From JAMXLG01 sp963818925 (GTDB lineage: Bacteria > Vulcanimicrobiota > Vulcanimicrobiia > Vulcanimicrobiales > Vulcanimicrobiaceae), in NCBI GenBank assembly GCA_963818925.1, contig CAWFTN010000001.1, positions 62,001 to 126,000 of the forward strand: a DNA stretch of 64,000 nt, read 5' to 3'. The notes beneath the pieces were generated by a model. It was given only the letters and a program-made list of their open reading frames with translations. It was not told where the DNA came from and did no database searches. The translations under genes and the position numbers were made by a program. Positions 8,311 to 16,067 of this stretch are shown piece after piece (the stretch's first letter is position 1; the number at the start of each line of letters is the position of its first letter).

Positions 8311-9734
8311 GAGGACTCGGTGAGCGATTCGTCGATGGCGGGAAGCTCTACGCGGAAGAGCGCGCCGCCTTCCGGTGCGCGAGCCGCAATCACGGTACCA
8401 CCGTGCACGCGTGCGATCGAGCGTACGATGGCAAGCCCGAGGCCCGTTCCGGGAACGTTTCGCGAATGCGCGCGATCCGCGCGATAGAAGCGTTCGAAGA
8501 CCGCCCCTAACTCGGCGTCGGGAATTCCCGGGCCGGTATCCCCAACTTCGACCCACGCCTTTCCGTCGTTGCCCCCGACGCGAACATTTACGGAGCCCGA
8601 CGGCGTGAACTTTATCGCATTATCGATCAAGTTACCGACGAGCTGGCGCAGCAAATGTTCGCTTCCCTCGACGAGCGGCGAATGTTCGGGACGATCGAAT
8701 TCGAGCGCGAGTCCTTTTTCGGTTGCACGTTGCGATGCGCCGCGCACGGCCTCGGCGGCGACCATCGCAAGCGACAGCGGTTCTTTCGGAACGTCGTCAC
8801 CGCGATCGGCTTTCGCCAGCGTCAACATGCCGTTGACCATATCGGCGAGCGCCGCGCTTTCGCGCGCGATCGTTTCCAAGCTTTCGCGCCGCACCGCTTC
8901 GTCGCGGTCACCCCAGCGCATCAACAACTGCGCGTTCGCATTAATCGATGTCAGCGGCGTCTTTAGTTCGTGCGACGCATCCGAGATGAACTGGCGCTCA
9001 CGAGCAAACGCTTCTTCGAGCCGCGCAAGTAAATCGTTGAAGCTTCCCGTGAGTTCGCCGATCTCGTCATGGCGGCGCGTGACGAGGCGCACGTCGAGGC
9101 GCTCCGATCCTACTTCGCGCATCGCTTGCGAGAGCGTCGTGATCGGTTCGACCGCCTGTGCGGCAAGAACGAACGACAACACGACGACGGCGACCGCACC
9201 GCCGAGCAGAATCAACACGATCGCCTGACGCCCCTGTTGGAACGTTCGATAGAGCGCATCGAGCGGCTCGGCAACATGCACGATCGCCGCCGCGTTGCCG
9301 CTGCGGAAGAGGCGGTCTTCGACGAGAAACGGCCGCTTGTTGAGAGAGATCGTTCGAAAGTCGCTCTCGTGCCCGGGCCCGATTGCCGTATTCGGCGGAA
9401 TATTCGTCGAGCCGAGATTCGGCGTGCGCGCGATCGGATAGCCGGCAACGTTGTCGACTTGAATGAATGTGTTCGGCGACTCCCACAGCGTGAGATTCGC
9501 GCTGCTGAAGAGCTGGTCGAAGGTCTCGGGTGCGAACGGACCGAGCGCAAACGGATTGGCGGCTTCGACGCGTTGCGCGATGTCCGACATCGTCGTATCG
9601 ACGCGCGCGCGCGCTTCGTCGAAAAGAATCGACTGCAGGCGCCACACGATCACGCCGCTCATCCCCGCAAGCACCACGATCAGCAGCAACGCGTACGCCG
9701 CCGCAATGCGCCACTTCAATGAGAGGTGAGACAC
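8307..9734 (-). CDS. Sensor histidine kinase (OmpR-class, HAMP)
   Basis: 475-residue sensor. TM1 is about residues 8-32 and an extracytoplasmic domain of about 140 residues follows. TM2 is near 173-197 (VLILLGGAVAVVVLSFVLAA) and a HAMP linker comes next. The HisKA domain has the phospho-acceptor His in FISDASHELKTPLTSI. The ATPase domain has N-box NLIDNAIKFT, DTGPGIPD and GTGLGLAIV. It should autophosphorylate and pass phosphate to the response regulator encoded 5 bases upstream. The operon runs response regulator, kinase, secreted protein. The sensor domain is not one I recognise, so the signal is unknown. Confidence 0.93.
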   Translation of the reverse strand: MSHLSLKWRIAAAYALLLIVVLAGMSGVIVWRLQSILFDEARARVDTTMSDIAQRVEAANPFALGPFAPETFDQLFSSANLTLWESPNTFIQVDNVAGYPIARTPNLGSTNIPPNTAIGPGHESDFRTISLNKRPFLVEDRLFRSGNAAAIVHVAEPLDALYRTFQQGRQAIVLILLGGAVAVVVLSFVLAAQAVEPITTLSQAMREVGSERLDVRLVTRRHDEIGELTGSFNDLLARLEEAFARERQFISDASHELKTPLTSINANAQLLMRWGDRDEAVRRESLETIARESAALADMVNGMLTLAKADRGDDVPKEPLSLAMVAAEAVRGASQRATEKGLALEFDRPEHSPLVEGSEHLLRQLVGNLIDNAIKFTPSGSVNVRVGGNDGKAWVEVGDTGPGIPDAELGAVFERFYRADRAHSRNVPGTGLGLAIVRSIARVHGGTVIAARAPEGGALFRVELPAIDESLTESS

Positions 9735-9739
9735 GAAAG

Positions 9740-10420
9740 CTAGTCTTTGATCGTGTAGCCGACGCCGCGGACCGTGGTGATCAGCTTCTCGTCGAATCCT
9801 TCGTCGACTTTGCCGCGGAGATAGCGGATGTACACGTCGATCAAGTTGGAGTCACCGAGGAAATCGCTTCCCCAGACGCCGTTGAAAAGTTCATCGCGTG
9901 TGTGTACTTTGTTGCGGTGCAGCAGTAAGTACTCGAGCAACGCGTACTCTTTCGCGGTCAGCGGGACTGATTTTCCTCCGCGCGTCACTTCGCGGCGGTC
10001 GCGATCCATCACGACGTCGCGGTATTCGATCTTGTTGCTCCTCGGATGCTGTTGCCGAAGACGGGCACGCACGCGAGCGAGCAGCTCGTCGGTTGAAAAC
10101 GGCTTGGTCAAATAGTCGTCGGCACCGAGATCCAAGCCGGCCACACGATCGGGCACACGGTCTTTCGCGGTGAGCATGATCACCGGAACGTTGCTCTTTG
10201 CGCGCAAACGTTTCGTGACTTCCAATCCGTCCATGCGCGGCAACATCAAATCGAGAATGACGAGGTCGGGCTCTTTGAGCGCTTTTTCGAGCCCCTCGAG
10301 TCCGTCGTGCGCGACGTCGACCTCGTAGCCCTCATGCTGCAGTTCAAGTTGAAGGACGCGGCTGATAGCCGCATCGTCTTCAACGATCAAGACCTTATAT
10401 GCGCTTGCCGGCTCGTTCAT
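9740..10420 (-). CDS. OmpR/PhoB-family response regulator
   Basis: 226 residues. The receiver domain (1-120) has the acidic pair VEDDAA, the phospho-acceptor Asp in LVILDLMLPRMDG and the conserved Lys in MLTAKDRVPD. The C-terminal winged helix contains the family-typical PLTAKEYALLEYLLLHRNKV and IDVYIRYLRGKVDEG segments. It is the partner of the histidine kinase immediately downstream and the first gene of that operon; its promoter lies between 10421 and 10432 or inside the neighbouring gene. Target genes may include the secreted protein of the same operon. No unusual residues. Confidence 0.94.
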   Translation of the reverse strand: MNEPASAYKVLIVEDDAAISRVLQLELQHEGYEVDVAHDGLEGLEKALKEPDLVILDLMLPRMDGLEVTKRLRAKSNVPVIMLTAKDRVPDRVAGLDLGADDYLTKPFSTDELLARVRARLRQQHPRSNKIEYRDVVMDRDRREVTRGGKSVPLTAKEYALLEYLLLHRNKVHTRDELFNGVWGSDFLGDSNLIDVYIRYLRGKVDEGFDEKLITTVRGVGYTIKD

Positions 10421-10432
10421 GCCGGAACTAAT

Positions 10433-10804
10433 TTAGCGATGGCGCGCGTCGGCGCCCCTTGCCGCGGATTGGAATCCGGTGAAAATTGAGAGCCAGATAG
10501 CGACGGCACCGCCGGCGGCGATCCACGCGAGCGTCGAGTAATTCGAGAGGAAATCTTCGCTCGTCGAACCGATCGCTTCGAGCGAGTGCATGAAGAGCGT
10601 TCCGCCGCCCAAGACGACGAGCGCGATCAGCCAGGTTGCGACGGCGGCCACCGCACCGAGGAGCGCCGTTTCCCACGGTTTGAAGAGCGGTGCGGGACGA
10701 TAGACGGTCGCGGTCAGAATCGAAGCGCGGAGGTCGACAGGCGGCTCTTCCAGTGGGAGCGCAAAAAGGGCGCGGTCGAGTGCCTCGTCGTTATCGTATT
10801 TCAT
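10433..10804 (-). CDS. Small membrane protein, putative anti-sigma factor
   Basis: 123 residues: an N-terminal cytoplasmic segment of about 40 residues (DEALDRALFALPLEEPPVDL) and two membrane helices (about 45-68 and 90-108). Its ATG overlaps the sigma-factor stop (ATGA), with GGAGG seven bases before the start, which lies in the last sigma codons. That gives tight translational coupling. Position, size and topology fit a membrane anti-sigma factor holding the upstream ECF sigma. I see no HxxxCxxC zinc motif, so it is not a classical ZAS anti-sigma; the assignment rests on context only. Confidence 0.6.
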   Translation of the reverse strand: MKYDNDEALDRALFALPLEEPPVDLRASILTATVYRPAPLFKPWETALLGAVAAVATWLIALVVLGGGTLFMHSLEAIGSTSEDFLSNYSTLAWIAAGGAVAIWLSIFTGFQSAARGADARHR

Positions 10805-11388
10805 TCTAGTACCTCCGCCGCGCTTAGAAGCTTGCGCAATTGCTCCTTCGCCCGGAATAAATGTGTTTTCACCGTTCCCATCGGCAGTCCCAGTACTTCG
10901 GCGATTTCTTCGTACTGTTTACCCTGAAGATGGTAGAGCGTGATGACCGTCCGGTACTTCTCCGGAAGGGCGTCGATCGCGGCACGCAGCCGGCGTGCCT
11001 CGTCGAGTGCGATGGCTTCCCGTTCGGGGCCCGGCCCGGGATCGGCCCGTTCCGGCATCTCCTCGTTACTGTAGCGCTTGTTCCGGTTGAGCCGGTCGCA
11101 ACAGGCATGGTAGGCGATCGCAAAGATCCACGTCGAAAATTTGGCGCCCTGCTTGAACGTCCGCAGCGACCGGTAGGCCTTGAAAAACGCTTCCTGGGTC
11201 GCATCGCGCGCCTCTTCGACGTTGCGCAGCGTCCGGTAGCAGAGGTGGTAGACCGCCCGGTCGTACCGCTCGACGAGCGTGGCAAAGCCCTCGGGGTTGC
11301 CGCCGAGGGTCATCGCAACGAGCTCGCCGTCCTCCGGCCCCGCGTGCATCGGGTCTATCCGACGCACCTCCGCAAGCACTGCAGACAC
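10801..11388 (-). CDS. ECF-type RNA polymerase sigma factor
   Basis: Region 2 is seen as VERYDRAVYHLCYRTLRNVEEARDATQEAFFKAY and KFSTWIFAIAYHACCDRLNR; region 4 as ALPEKYRTVITLYHLQGKQYEEIAEVL followed by LGLPMGTVKTHLFRAKEQLRKLL. It should direct RNA polymerase to a small stress regulon. The open frame starts at GTG 11388, but the predicted ECF promoter just upstream would start transcription at about 11390. The ATG at 11349 (182 aa, starting MHAGPEDGEL) is therefore an alternative that leaves room for a leader. Followed by a coupled membrane protein that is probably its anti-sigma factor. Confidence 0.92.
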   Translation of the reverse strand: MSAVLAEVRRIDPMHAGPEDGELVAMTLGGNPEGFATLVERYDRAVYHLCYRTLRNVEEARDATQEAFFKAYRSLRTFKQGAKFSTWIFAIAYHACCDRLNRNKRYSNEEMPERADPGPGPEREAIALDEARRLRAAIDALPEKYRTVITLYHLQGKQYEEIAEVLGLPMGTVKTHLFRAKEQLRKLLSAAEVLE

Positions 11389-11395
11389 GCGTCAT

Positions 11396-11423
11396 GTACG
11401 GCGCGGAGCTGCCTTATGTTTCG
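11396..11423 (-). promoter_or_regulatory. ECF-type promoter candidate for the sigma-factor operon
   Basis: On the minus strand CGAAAC (11423-11418) is followed after 17 bases by CGTA (11400-11397). This resembles the sigma-W/ECF consensus, with one mismatch in the -35 and one extra spacer base compared with the plus-strand copy. Transcription would begin near 11390, at the edge of the annotated sigma start. It implies autoregulation. Confidence 0.5.
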
Positions 11424-11433
11424 TACGTAATTA

Positions 11434-11459
11434 TGAAACAACCGAGGTCCCCAACCGTA
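11434..11459 (+). promoter_or_regulatory. ECF-type promoter candidate (TGAAAC-N16-CGTA) for the DUF4097 gene
   Basis: TGAAAC at 11434-11439 and CGTA at 11456-11459 are separated by exactly 16 bases, the textbook sigma-W-type arrangement. The site lies in the gap between the sigma gene and the divergent plus-strand genes. Its -35 is back to back with that of the minus-strand promoter, so 11417-11440 forms a near-palindrome. Predicted start near 11466. Confidence 0.6.
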
Positions 11460-11499
11460 CGTGAGACAGGCACAACCACGGAGGCCTAAAGCAGAAAAG

Positions 11500-11607
11500 A
11501 TGCTCACGACAGTCAAGTTGAACAAAACACTCCCGAAGGCGGTACTCGTCGAAGGAACTGCGCGGGACCTGCGCCCCACGTTCCAAGGCTGGGGTCCGCG
11601 GATCTAA
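11500..11607 (+). CDS. Possible 35-aa leader peptide
   Basis: ATG at 11500, 35 codons, stop TAA at 11605-11607 overlapping the ATG of the next gene as TAATG. It begins MLTTVKLNKTLPKAV and ends FQGWGPRI. GGAGG lies 15 bases upstream, longer than ideal, and AGAAAAG directly before the start is a weak alternative. The next gene has no good site of its own, so coupling from this ORF would explain its translation. It sits downstream of the plus-strand ECF promoter. No family recognised; it may be a leader without a function of its own. Confidence 0.4.
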   Translation: MLTTVKLNKTLPKAVLVEGTARDLRPTFQGWGPRI

Positions 11608-12524
11608 TGCGCGTGATGGAACGGCCATCGCGTACGGGCTTGATCTCGCTGCTCATCGCCGTTGAGGTCGTGATCGCGGGTTTCGCCCTGTTCACGCTTC
11701 GCGGAGCCGGTTTTGCTTCCGCCGGCGGTTTTCACGCCGTCGATTATAGCGCACCGACGATAGCCCCCATCAGCGCCGGATCGGCGCCTGTCGTGACCGT
11801 CGACGATATCGATTCGCGCGTCGTCGTCACTCCCTCGAACGACGGACTCGTTCATGTGACCGATCGCACGGAAGTGCACGGACTGATTTTCGGCGCGGAT
11901 CACGCGCAAGTATTGCAAGTGACGCGCACGCTCGACGGCGTTCGCGTTTATCGTCCCGAAGGGCACTTTTTCCTCGGCGATTCGAACAACCGGATCGAAC
12001 TCTCGGTTCCACCGAGCACGCAGTTGAAGATCTCGCGCAGCGGCGGCGACGACATCAGCGGATTGCAAAACGGCGTCGACGTCGTTTCGCAAGACGGACA
12101 CATTTCGCTCGCGGACATGAAGGGCGAGATCAAAGCGCACAGCGATGACGGACGGATCGAGTTGAGCAATATCTCGGCGAACGCGATCGACGCGACGACG
12201 AGAGATGGCCGTATTCTTGCATCACAAATTCAAATGACCGGCGCAGCGCCGAGCGCGACGCTTCACACCGATGACGGATCGATGCGCATCAGCGGCACAT
12301 TTGCCTCCGGCAGTTACACATTCACCACCGGCGACGGACGGATCGAACTCAGCTTGCTTAACGGATCCGATACCAGCGTCGACGCCTCCACCGGTGACGG
12401 CCACGTCCTCGTCGACGGCCGCGAACAAGCCGGTCAACCAATCCGTGTCGGAGCGGGCAGCGCGGCAATGCGTGTCCGAAGCGAAGACGGATCGGTCCAC
12501 ATCACCACGAACGGAGCCCTCTAG
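11607..12524 (+). CDS. Membrane-anchored DUF4097-type repetitive protein
   Basis: 305 residues with an N-terminal membrane segment (LISLLIAVEVVIAGFALFTL), then a strand-rich repeat region with recurring short motifs. These include VVSQDGHISLADMKG, AHSDDGRIELSNI, TTRDGRILAS, TTGDGRIELSLL and STGDGHVLVDGR. This is the D-G-(R/H)-I/V-x-(V/L) ladder of DUF4097 beta-solenoids. Such proteins are common next to ECF sigma/anti-sigma pairs, but their molecular role is not settled. An ATG nine bases further in (11616) is an alternative start. Predicted to be transcribed from the ECF promoter at 11434-11459, hence part of the regulon of the divergent sigma gene. The next gene follows after 2 bases. Confidence 0.82.
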   Translation: MRVMERPSRTGLISLLIAVEVVIAGFALFTLRGAGFASAGGFHAVDYSAPTIAPISAGSAPVVTVDDIDSRVVVTPSNDGLVHVTDRTEVHGLIFGADHAQVLQVTRTLDGVRVYRPEGHFFLGDSNNRIELSVPPSTQLKISRSGGDDISGLQNGVDVVSQDGHISLADMKGEIKAHSDDGRIELSNISANAIDATTRDGRILASQIQMTGAAPSATLHTDDGSMRISGTFASGSYTFTTGDGRIELSLLNGSDTSVDASTGDGHVLVDGREQAGQPIRVGAGSAAMRVRSEDGSVHITTNGAL

Positions 12525-12526
12525 TC

Positions 12527-13159
12527 ATGGCAGATCAACTCGTCCCCCTCTTTGGGATCATCTTTCTCTTCGGAGCGCCGGTCGCCGCGTGGATCGTCTC
12601 CCGCGTGCTCGCGCACCAAGAGCGTATCGAGATGATCCGGCGTGGCATGGTGCCGCCGCCCGATTCGCGTCTCTATCGCGACATGCAACGGCGCGGCTGG
12701 CAGTCGGGACCGATTCCGCCGCCCCCCGGGCCGGCTCGGGGTCCGATTCCGACGCCGCCGGGCGCCTACTATGACGAGCAGCTCTACGCGCAGAGTCAGA
12801 TGCGTAAAGGCGTGATGGTGACGATGGTGGGCTTTGCGCTGCTGATCGGCCTGTCGTTCATCGGCTACCGCGGTGACGGACGAATGGACTTCGGTCCGTG
12901 GCTGCTCGGTGGATTGATTCCGATGTTTGTCGGAATCGCGCAAATCATCAACGCGTTGCTCAATGGCGCGCGCTTTCCGGGGATGCAAATGGGAGCTTCC
13001 GGCCCCGCGCAGCAGTCGGCGTTCACCGCTCAGCCGCCGCCTGCCGGCGGCGTGCCGCCGAATCCGCCGCCGCCGCCGTCCGCGGGATCCTACGGTGGAT
13101 GGCGTCCGGGTCCGACGCCCGAGATCGAGAAGCCGGCGCAGCCGCCGGACGCACGCTAG
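12527..13159 (+). CDS. Conserved three-helix membrane protein with Pro-rich tail
   Basis: 210 residues. Membrane helix about 5-27, then the conserved-looking amphipathic stretch LAHQERIEMIRRGMVPPP, which recalls DUF6249-type proteins. A basic, Pro-rich loop follows, then two helices (about 93-113 and 123-143) and a long Pro/Gly-rich cytoplasmic tail. It starts two bases after the DUF4097 gene and should share its ECF-driven transcript. Function unknown. The strong hairpin at 13192-13219 ends this operon. Confidence 0.75.
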   Translation: MADQLVPLFGIIFLFGAPVAAWIVSRVLAHQERIEMIRRGMVPPPDSRLYRDMQRRGWQSGPIPPPPGPARGPIPTPPGAYYDEQLYAQSQMRKGVMVTMVGFALLIGLSFIGYRGDGRMDFGPWLLGGLIPMFVGIAQIINALLNGARFPGMQMGASGPAQQSAFTAQPPPAGGVPPNPPPPPSAGSYGGWRPGPTPEIEKPAQPPDAR

Positions 13160-13191
13160 CGACGGCAGCGCTGCCTTCGGCTAGGAAACAG

Positions 13192-13219
13192 AAAAGCCGG
13201 TTCATTTGAACCGGCTTTT
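13192..13219. terminator. Bidirectional intrinsic terminator
   Basis: Perfect inverted repeat: a 13-base arm (13192-13204, AAAAGCCGGTTCA), a 2-base loop and its exact complement (13207-13219) ending in TTTT on both strands. It closes the ECF/DUF4097 operon (plus) and the 46-aa minus-strand ORF. Together with that ORF it accounts for much of the 388-base gap between 13159 and 13548. Confidence 0.85.
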
Positions 13220-13288
13220 CCGCTGCTGCTAGAGGTTGTAGATGCTTCTCTCGGAGGTTAACTCGTCGCGTGTGACACGGGAAAGAGG

Positions 13289-13429
13289 TTACTTGCAGGA
13301 GACGAGCGCGATTGCCCAGCCCGCTGTAGTTCTCGTTCGCACGAGATAGCCGTCCGCAGTTCGGTCGTAGACTTGATACCCGGCGCGTAGCGCGTCGGCC
13401 AACGTTTTGAATACCATCAGACCTGCCAT
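13289..13429 (-). CDS. 46-aa small protein of unknown function
   Basis: ATG at 13429 preceded by AAAGGAGG ten bases upstream, a very strong ribosome-binding site, and 46 codons to TAA. The peptide begins MAGLMVFKTLADALRAGYQV and ends AGWAIALVSCK. It has an amphipathic first half, a basic centre (VRTRTT) and a hydrophobic end with a lone Cys. It occupies most of the long gap before pyrK. The bidirectional terminator lies 70 bases downstream on its transcript. I do not recognise the family. The ribosome-binding site, codon pattern and terminator make it credible as a gene. Confidence 0.6.
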   Translation of the reverse strand: MAGLMVFKTLADALRAGYQVYDRTADGYLVRTRTTAGWAIALVSCK

Positions 13430-13547
13430 TTCTGCGGACCCTCCTTTCCCATTTTTGATTCTCTACTATCTATAACGGCTTATGTCGCGCGAAGGTTCAG
13501 TGTAGTTCCCCGGACTTTGTTAAAAATTTGGAGAACGTCTTCACATT

Positions 13548-14372
13548 ATGCCCATCGTTTCGCCGCTTGCCACTATCCATACCGCGGTAGTGACGGATCG
13601 ACGAGAGCTCGCGCCCGGCGTCGTCTTACTTGGTTTTGACGCGCCGGATCTCGTCGCTGTGACCCGTCCCGGATCGTTTGTCATGGTCGTTCCGCCTAGC
13701 GGCGAAAGTGCTGCAACGGCACTTGGTGTGTATGAAGCGGACCGGAATCGAGCGAGTATTCTGTTTTTCGTCGTAGGGAACCGTACACAGGAATTATCAA
13801 GAATTTCTGAGGACGACCGCATCAGCGTCGTAGGGCCGCTTGGCAATGGCTTTACAATCGGAAGCGAGCGCGACGTTGCCATTGTTGCCGGCGGTGTTGG
13901 TATAGCATCGGTGTTATTGCCCGCGCAAGCCTATGCACGAGCTGGTGCGCGCGTTCGGTTGTATTATGGTGCGCGCACCGGCGAACTGCTCGTCGAACGG
14001 GATCGCTTCGCGCAAGAAGGCTGCGACGTGCACGTCGCGACGGACGACGGCAGTATCGGATACAAGGGCTATGTGACCGCGCTGGTTGCACAAACGGATC
14101 GTCCGCCGGATGTCATCCTTGCGTGTGGACCGACGCCTATGCTGCGCGCGGTCGCGAGCGTTGCAAGCGACATGCACGTCCCCGCGCAATTGTCGCTCGA
14201 AGAAACGTTTGCGTGCGGTGTCGGCGGATGCTGGGGATGCGTCGTGCCGATCGTCAATACGTCGGCGCAAGCGCCGAGTTTTCCGCCGGCGCAGCGTAAC
14301 GGCAGCGACGTCGTCTACGCCCGCGTCTGTAAAGAAGGCCCGGTGTTTTGGGCACACGAGTTGAGATGGTGA
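13548..14372 (+). CDS. pyrK: Dihydroorotate dehydrogenase B electron-transfer subunit
   Basis: 274-residue ferredoxin-reductase-like subunit that passes electrons from the class 1B PyrD flavin to NAD through FAD and a 2Fe-2S cluster. FAD-binding barrel to about residue 95. NAD-binding domain with VAIVAGGVGIASVLLPAQ and VILACGPTPMLRAV. C-terminal cluster motif CGVGGCWGCVVPI plus a later Cys in YARVCKEGPVF, matching the C-x4-C-x2-C...C pattern of PyrK. First gene of a pyrK-D-F-E run. A weak GGAG lies 14 bases before the ATG. The 3' end overlaps the start region of pyrD. I found no PyrR-type attenuator in the leader. Confidence 0.93.
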   Translation: MPIVSPLATIHTAVVTDRRELAPGVVLLGFDAPDLVAVTRPGSFVMVVPPSGESAATALGVYEADRNRASILFFVVGNRTQELSRISEDDRISVVGPLGNGFTIGSERDVAIVAGGVGIASVLLPAQAYARAGARVRLYYGARTGELLVERDRFAQEGCDVHVATDDGSIGYKGYVTALVAQTDRPPDVILACGPTPMLRAVASVASDMHVPAQLSLEETFACGVGGCWGCVVPIVNTSAQAPSFPPAQRNGSDVVYARVCKEGPVFWAHELRW

Positions 14373-15343
14373 ATGCAATGATAACGACGCGCGCGATCGA
14401 TCTGTCGGTTCGTCTCGGAAAACTCGAACTGCCGTATCCCACGCTGATGGGAAGCGGATGCTACGGTTCCGGTGAAGAGTTTGCGCCGTTCGTCGATCTT
14501 TCACAAATCGGCGCGGTGGTGTTGAAGAGCGTGACGCGCCGGCCGCGTCTCGGTAACCCGACGCCGCGTCTGGTACACACGCCCGCGGGAATGCTCAACG
14601 CGATCGGCTTGCAGAATCCGGGCATCGACTGGTATCTCGAACACGACGTCGCGAAGTTCGCGCAGCGTCCGTGCACCGTTATCGGCAGCATCGCAGGCTT
14701 TTCCGTCGACGACTACGCGTACACGTGCGAGAAACTCGCCGCGCGCGACGAGATCAAAGGGATCGAGTTGAACATCTCGTGTCCGAACGTGGCAAGCGAA
14801 GGCGAAACGTTCGCCTGCGATCCGAACCTCACCGCGAAGGTCGTGCGCACGGCACGCGCGACGACGGATAAAACGCTGATCGTGAAACTTTCACCGAATG
14901 TGACGAACATCGCGTCGATTGCGCGCGAAGCGGAAAGCGCTGGAGCCGACGCTCTCGCCGTCATCAACACCGTTCGCGGTATGGCGATCGACGTGGATGC
15001 GTGGCGTCCGCGGCTCGGAAACGTCACCGGCGGTTTGTCGGGACCCGCGATTCGCCCGATTGCCGTCCTCGCCGTCTACGAAGTGGCGCGCGCAGTGAAA
15101 GTTCCGATCGTCGGGCAAGGCGGCATCGAAACGACGAGCGATGCGCTCGAGTTCTTTTTGGCCGGCGCGAGCGCGATTTCGATCGGCACGGCGAACTTCA
15201 CCGATCCGCGCGTTCCCGTGCGCATCGTCGAGGAACTACGCGCGTACCTTGCAAAGCGTGGACTGCGCGCTTTACAGCAGATCGTCGGCAAAGCAAACGT
15301 CGGGTTCGCGAACCCATACCAATACGAAGGAGACGAAGGATAA
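14366..15343 (+). CDS. pyrD: Dihydroorotate dehydrogenase, class 1B catalytic subunit
   Basis: FMN enzyme oxidising dihydroorotate to orotate in pyrimidine synthesis. Family features: LPYPTLMGSGCYGSGEEF near the N-terminus, ELNISCPNV with the catalytic Cys (class 1 enzymes use Cys as base), VKLSPNVTNI, VINTVRGMAID, and the phosphate-binding GQGGIETTSDALEF and GASAISIGTANF loops. Pairing with pyrK marks it as class 1B (NAD-linked). The ATG at 14366 overlaps the pyrK stop; ATG 14378 is an alternative. A TTG at 14348 also opens the frame but is less likely. pyrF follows after 4 bases. Confidence 0.94.
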   Translation: MVNAMITTRAIDLSVRLGKLELPYPTLMGSGCYGSGEEFAPFVDLSQIGAVVLKSVTRRPRLGNPTPRLVHTPAGMLNAIGLQNPGIDWYLEHDVAKFAQRPCTVIGSIAGFSVDDYAYTCEKLAARDEIKGIELNISCPNVASEGETFACDPNLTAKVVRTARATTDKTLIVKLSPNVTNIASIAREAESAGADALAVINTVRGMAIDVDAWRPRLGNVTGGLSGPAIRPIAVLAVYEVARAVKVPIVGQGGIETTSDALEFFLAGASAISIGTANFTDPRVPVRIVEELRAYLAKRGLRALQQIVGKANVGFANPYQYEGDEG

Positions 15344-15347
15344 TCTC

Positions 15348-16067
15348 ATGGCCCAGCTGATCGTCGCACTCGACGTGCCGAATGCGGATGAAGCCGAACG
15401 GTTGATCGACCAGCTCTACGAGCTCGATGTCATCTTCAAAATCGGGATGGAGTCGCTTTACGGGTATCCCGAGCGCATTTTTTCGTACTGTGAAGCGCGG
15501 GACGTGCGCTTTTTCGTCGATGCGAAACTCCACGATATCCCGCGTACGGTCGGCGCCGCAATCAAGGCGCTCGTTCGTCCCGGCGCCCACATCATCAACG
15601 TTCACGCGCTTGGCGGAATCGAGATGATGCGCGCCGCGGTGGAAGCCGCCGAAGAACGCGCGGGCGAACTCGGATTATCGGCGCCGCATATTTTTGCCGT
15701 GACGATTTTGACGAGTCATGCGGCAGTGGATCTCGGCGAACTGGGTTTGCAAGGCGGCCCCGGCGAGAACGTCACGCGACTCGCCGCGCTTGCGCGTGAT
15801 TCGGGATGCGCCGGCGTGGTATGCAGCGCGCATGAAGTGCACGACTTGAAGAGCTTTTTCGGCGACGATTTTCTCACGCTCACGCCCGGGATTCGTCCGA
15901 GCGGTTCGGCGCACGGCGATCAAAAACGCGTCATGACGCCCGCGATGGCCGTAGAAGCCGGCGCGGATTACCTCGTCGTCGGCCGCCCCATTACTGAAGC
16001 GCCGAGTCGGGTTGAAGCGGCGCGCGCGATCCTTGACGAAATGCATGCTCATGCCGATCACGTCTGA
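15348..16067 (+). CDS. pyrF: Orotidine 5'-phosphate decarboxylase
   Basis: 239-residue TIM-barrel enzyme that decarboxylates OMP to UMP. N-terminal LIVALDVPNADEA, then the catalytic DAKLHDIPRTV (D-x-K-x-x-D-I), LTPGIRPSGS with GDQKRVMTP, and DYLVVGRPIT as phosphate-binding elements. The ATG at 15348 is chosen because it follows AAGGA by 8 bases and starts exactly at the family N-terminus; the frame is open much further upstream inside pyrD. Its 3' end overlaps pyrE, so the run is one operon. Confidence 0.95.
   Translation: MAQLIVALDVPNADEAERLIDQLYELDVIFKIGMESLYGYPERIFSYCEARDVRFFVDAKLHDIPRTVGAAIKALVRPGAHIINVHALGGIEMMRAAVEAAEERAGELGLSAPHIFAVTILTSHAAVDLGELGLQGGPGENVTRLAALARDSGCAGVVCSAHEVHDLKSFFGDDFLTLTPGIRPSGSAHGDQKRVMTPAMAVEAGADYLVVGRPITEAPSRVEAARAILDEMHAHADHV

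Noticed and set aside
8311..8556. Longer N-terminus of the secreted protein at 7327
   Set aside because: Arg-rich residues in antiphase to the histidine kinase; the ATGA junction and signal peptide support 8310.
13441..13547. PyrR or UTP attenuator before pyrK
   Set aside because: No anti-terminator/terminator pair or PyrR-binding loop was visible in the short leader.
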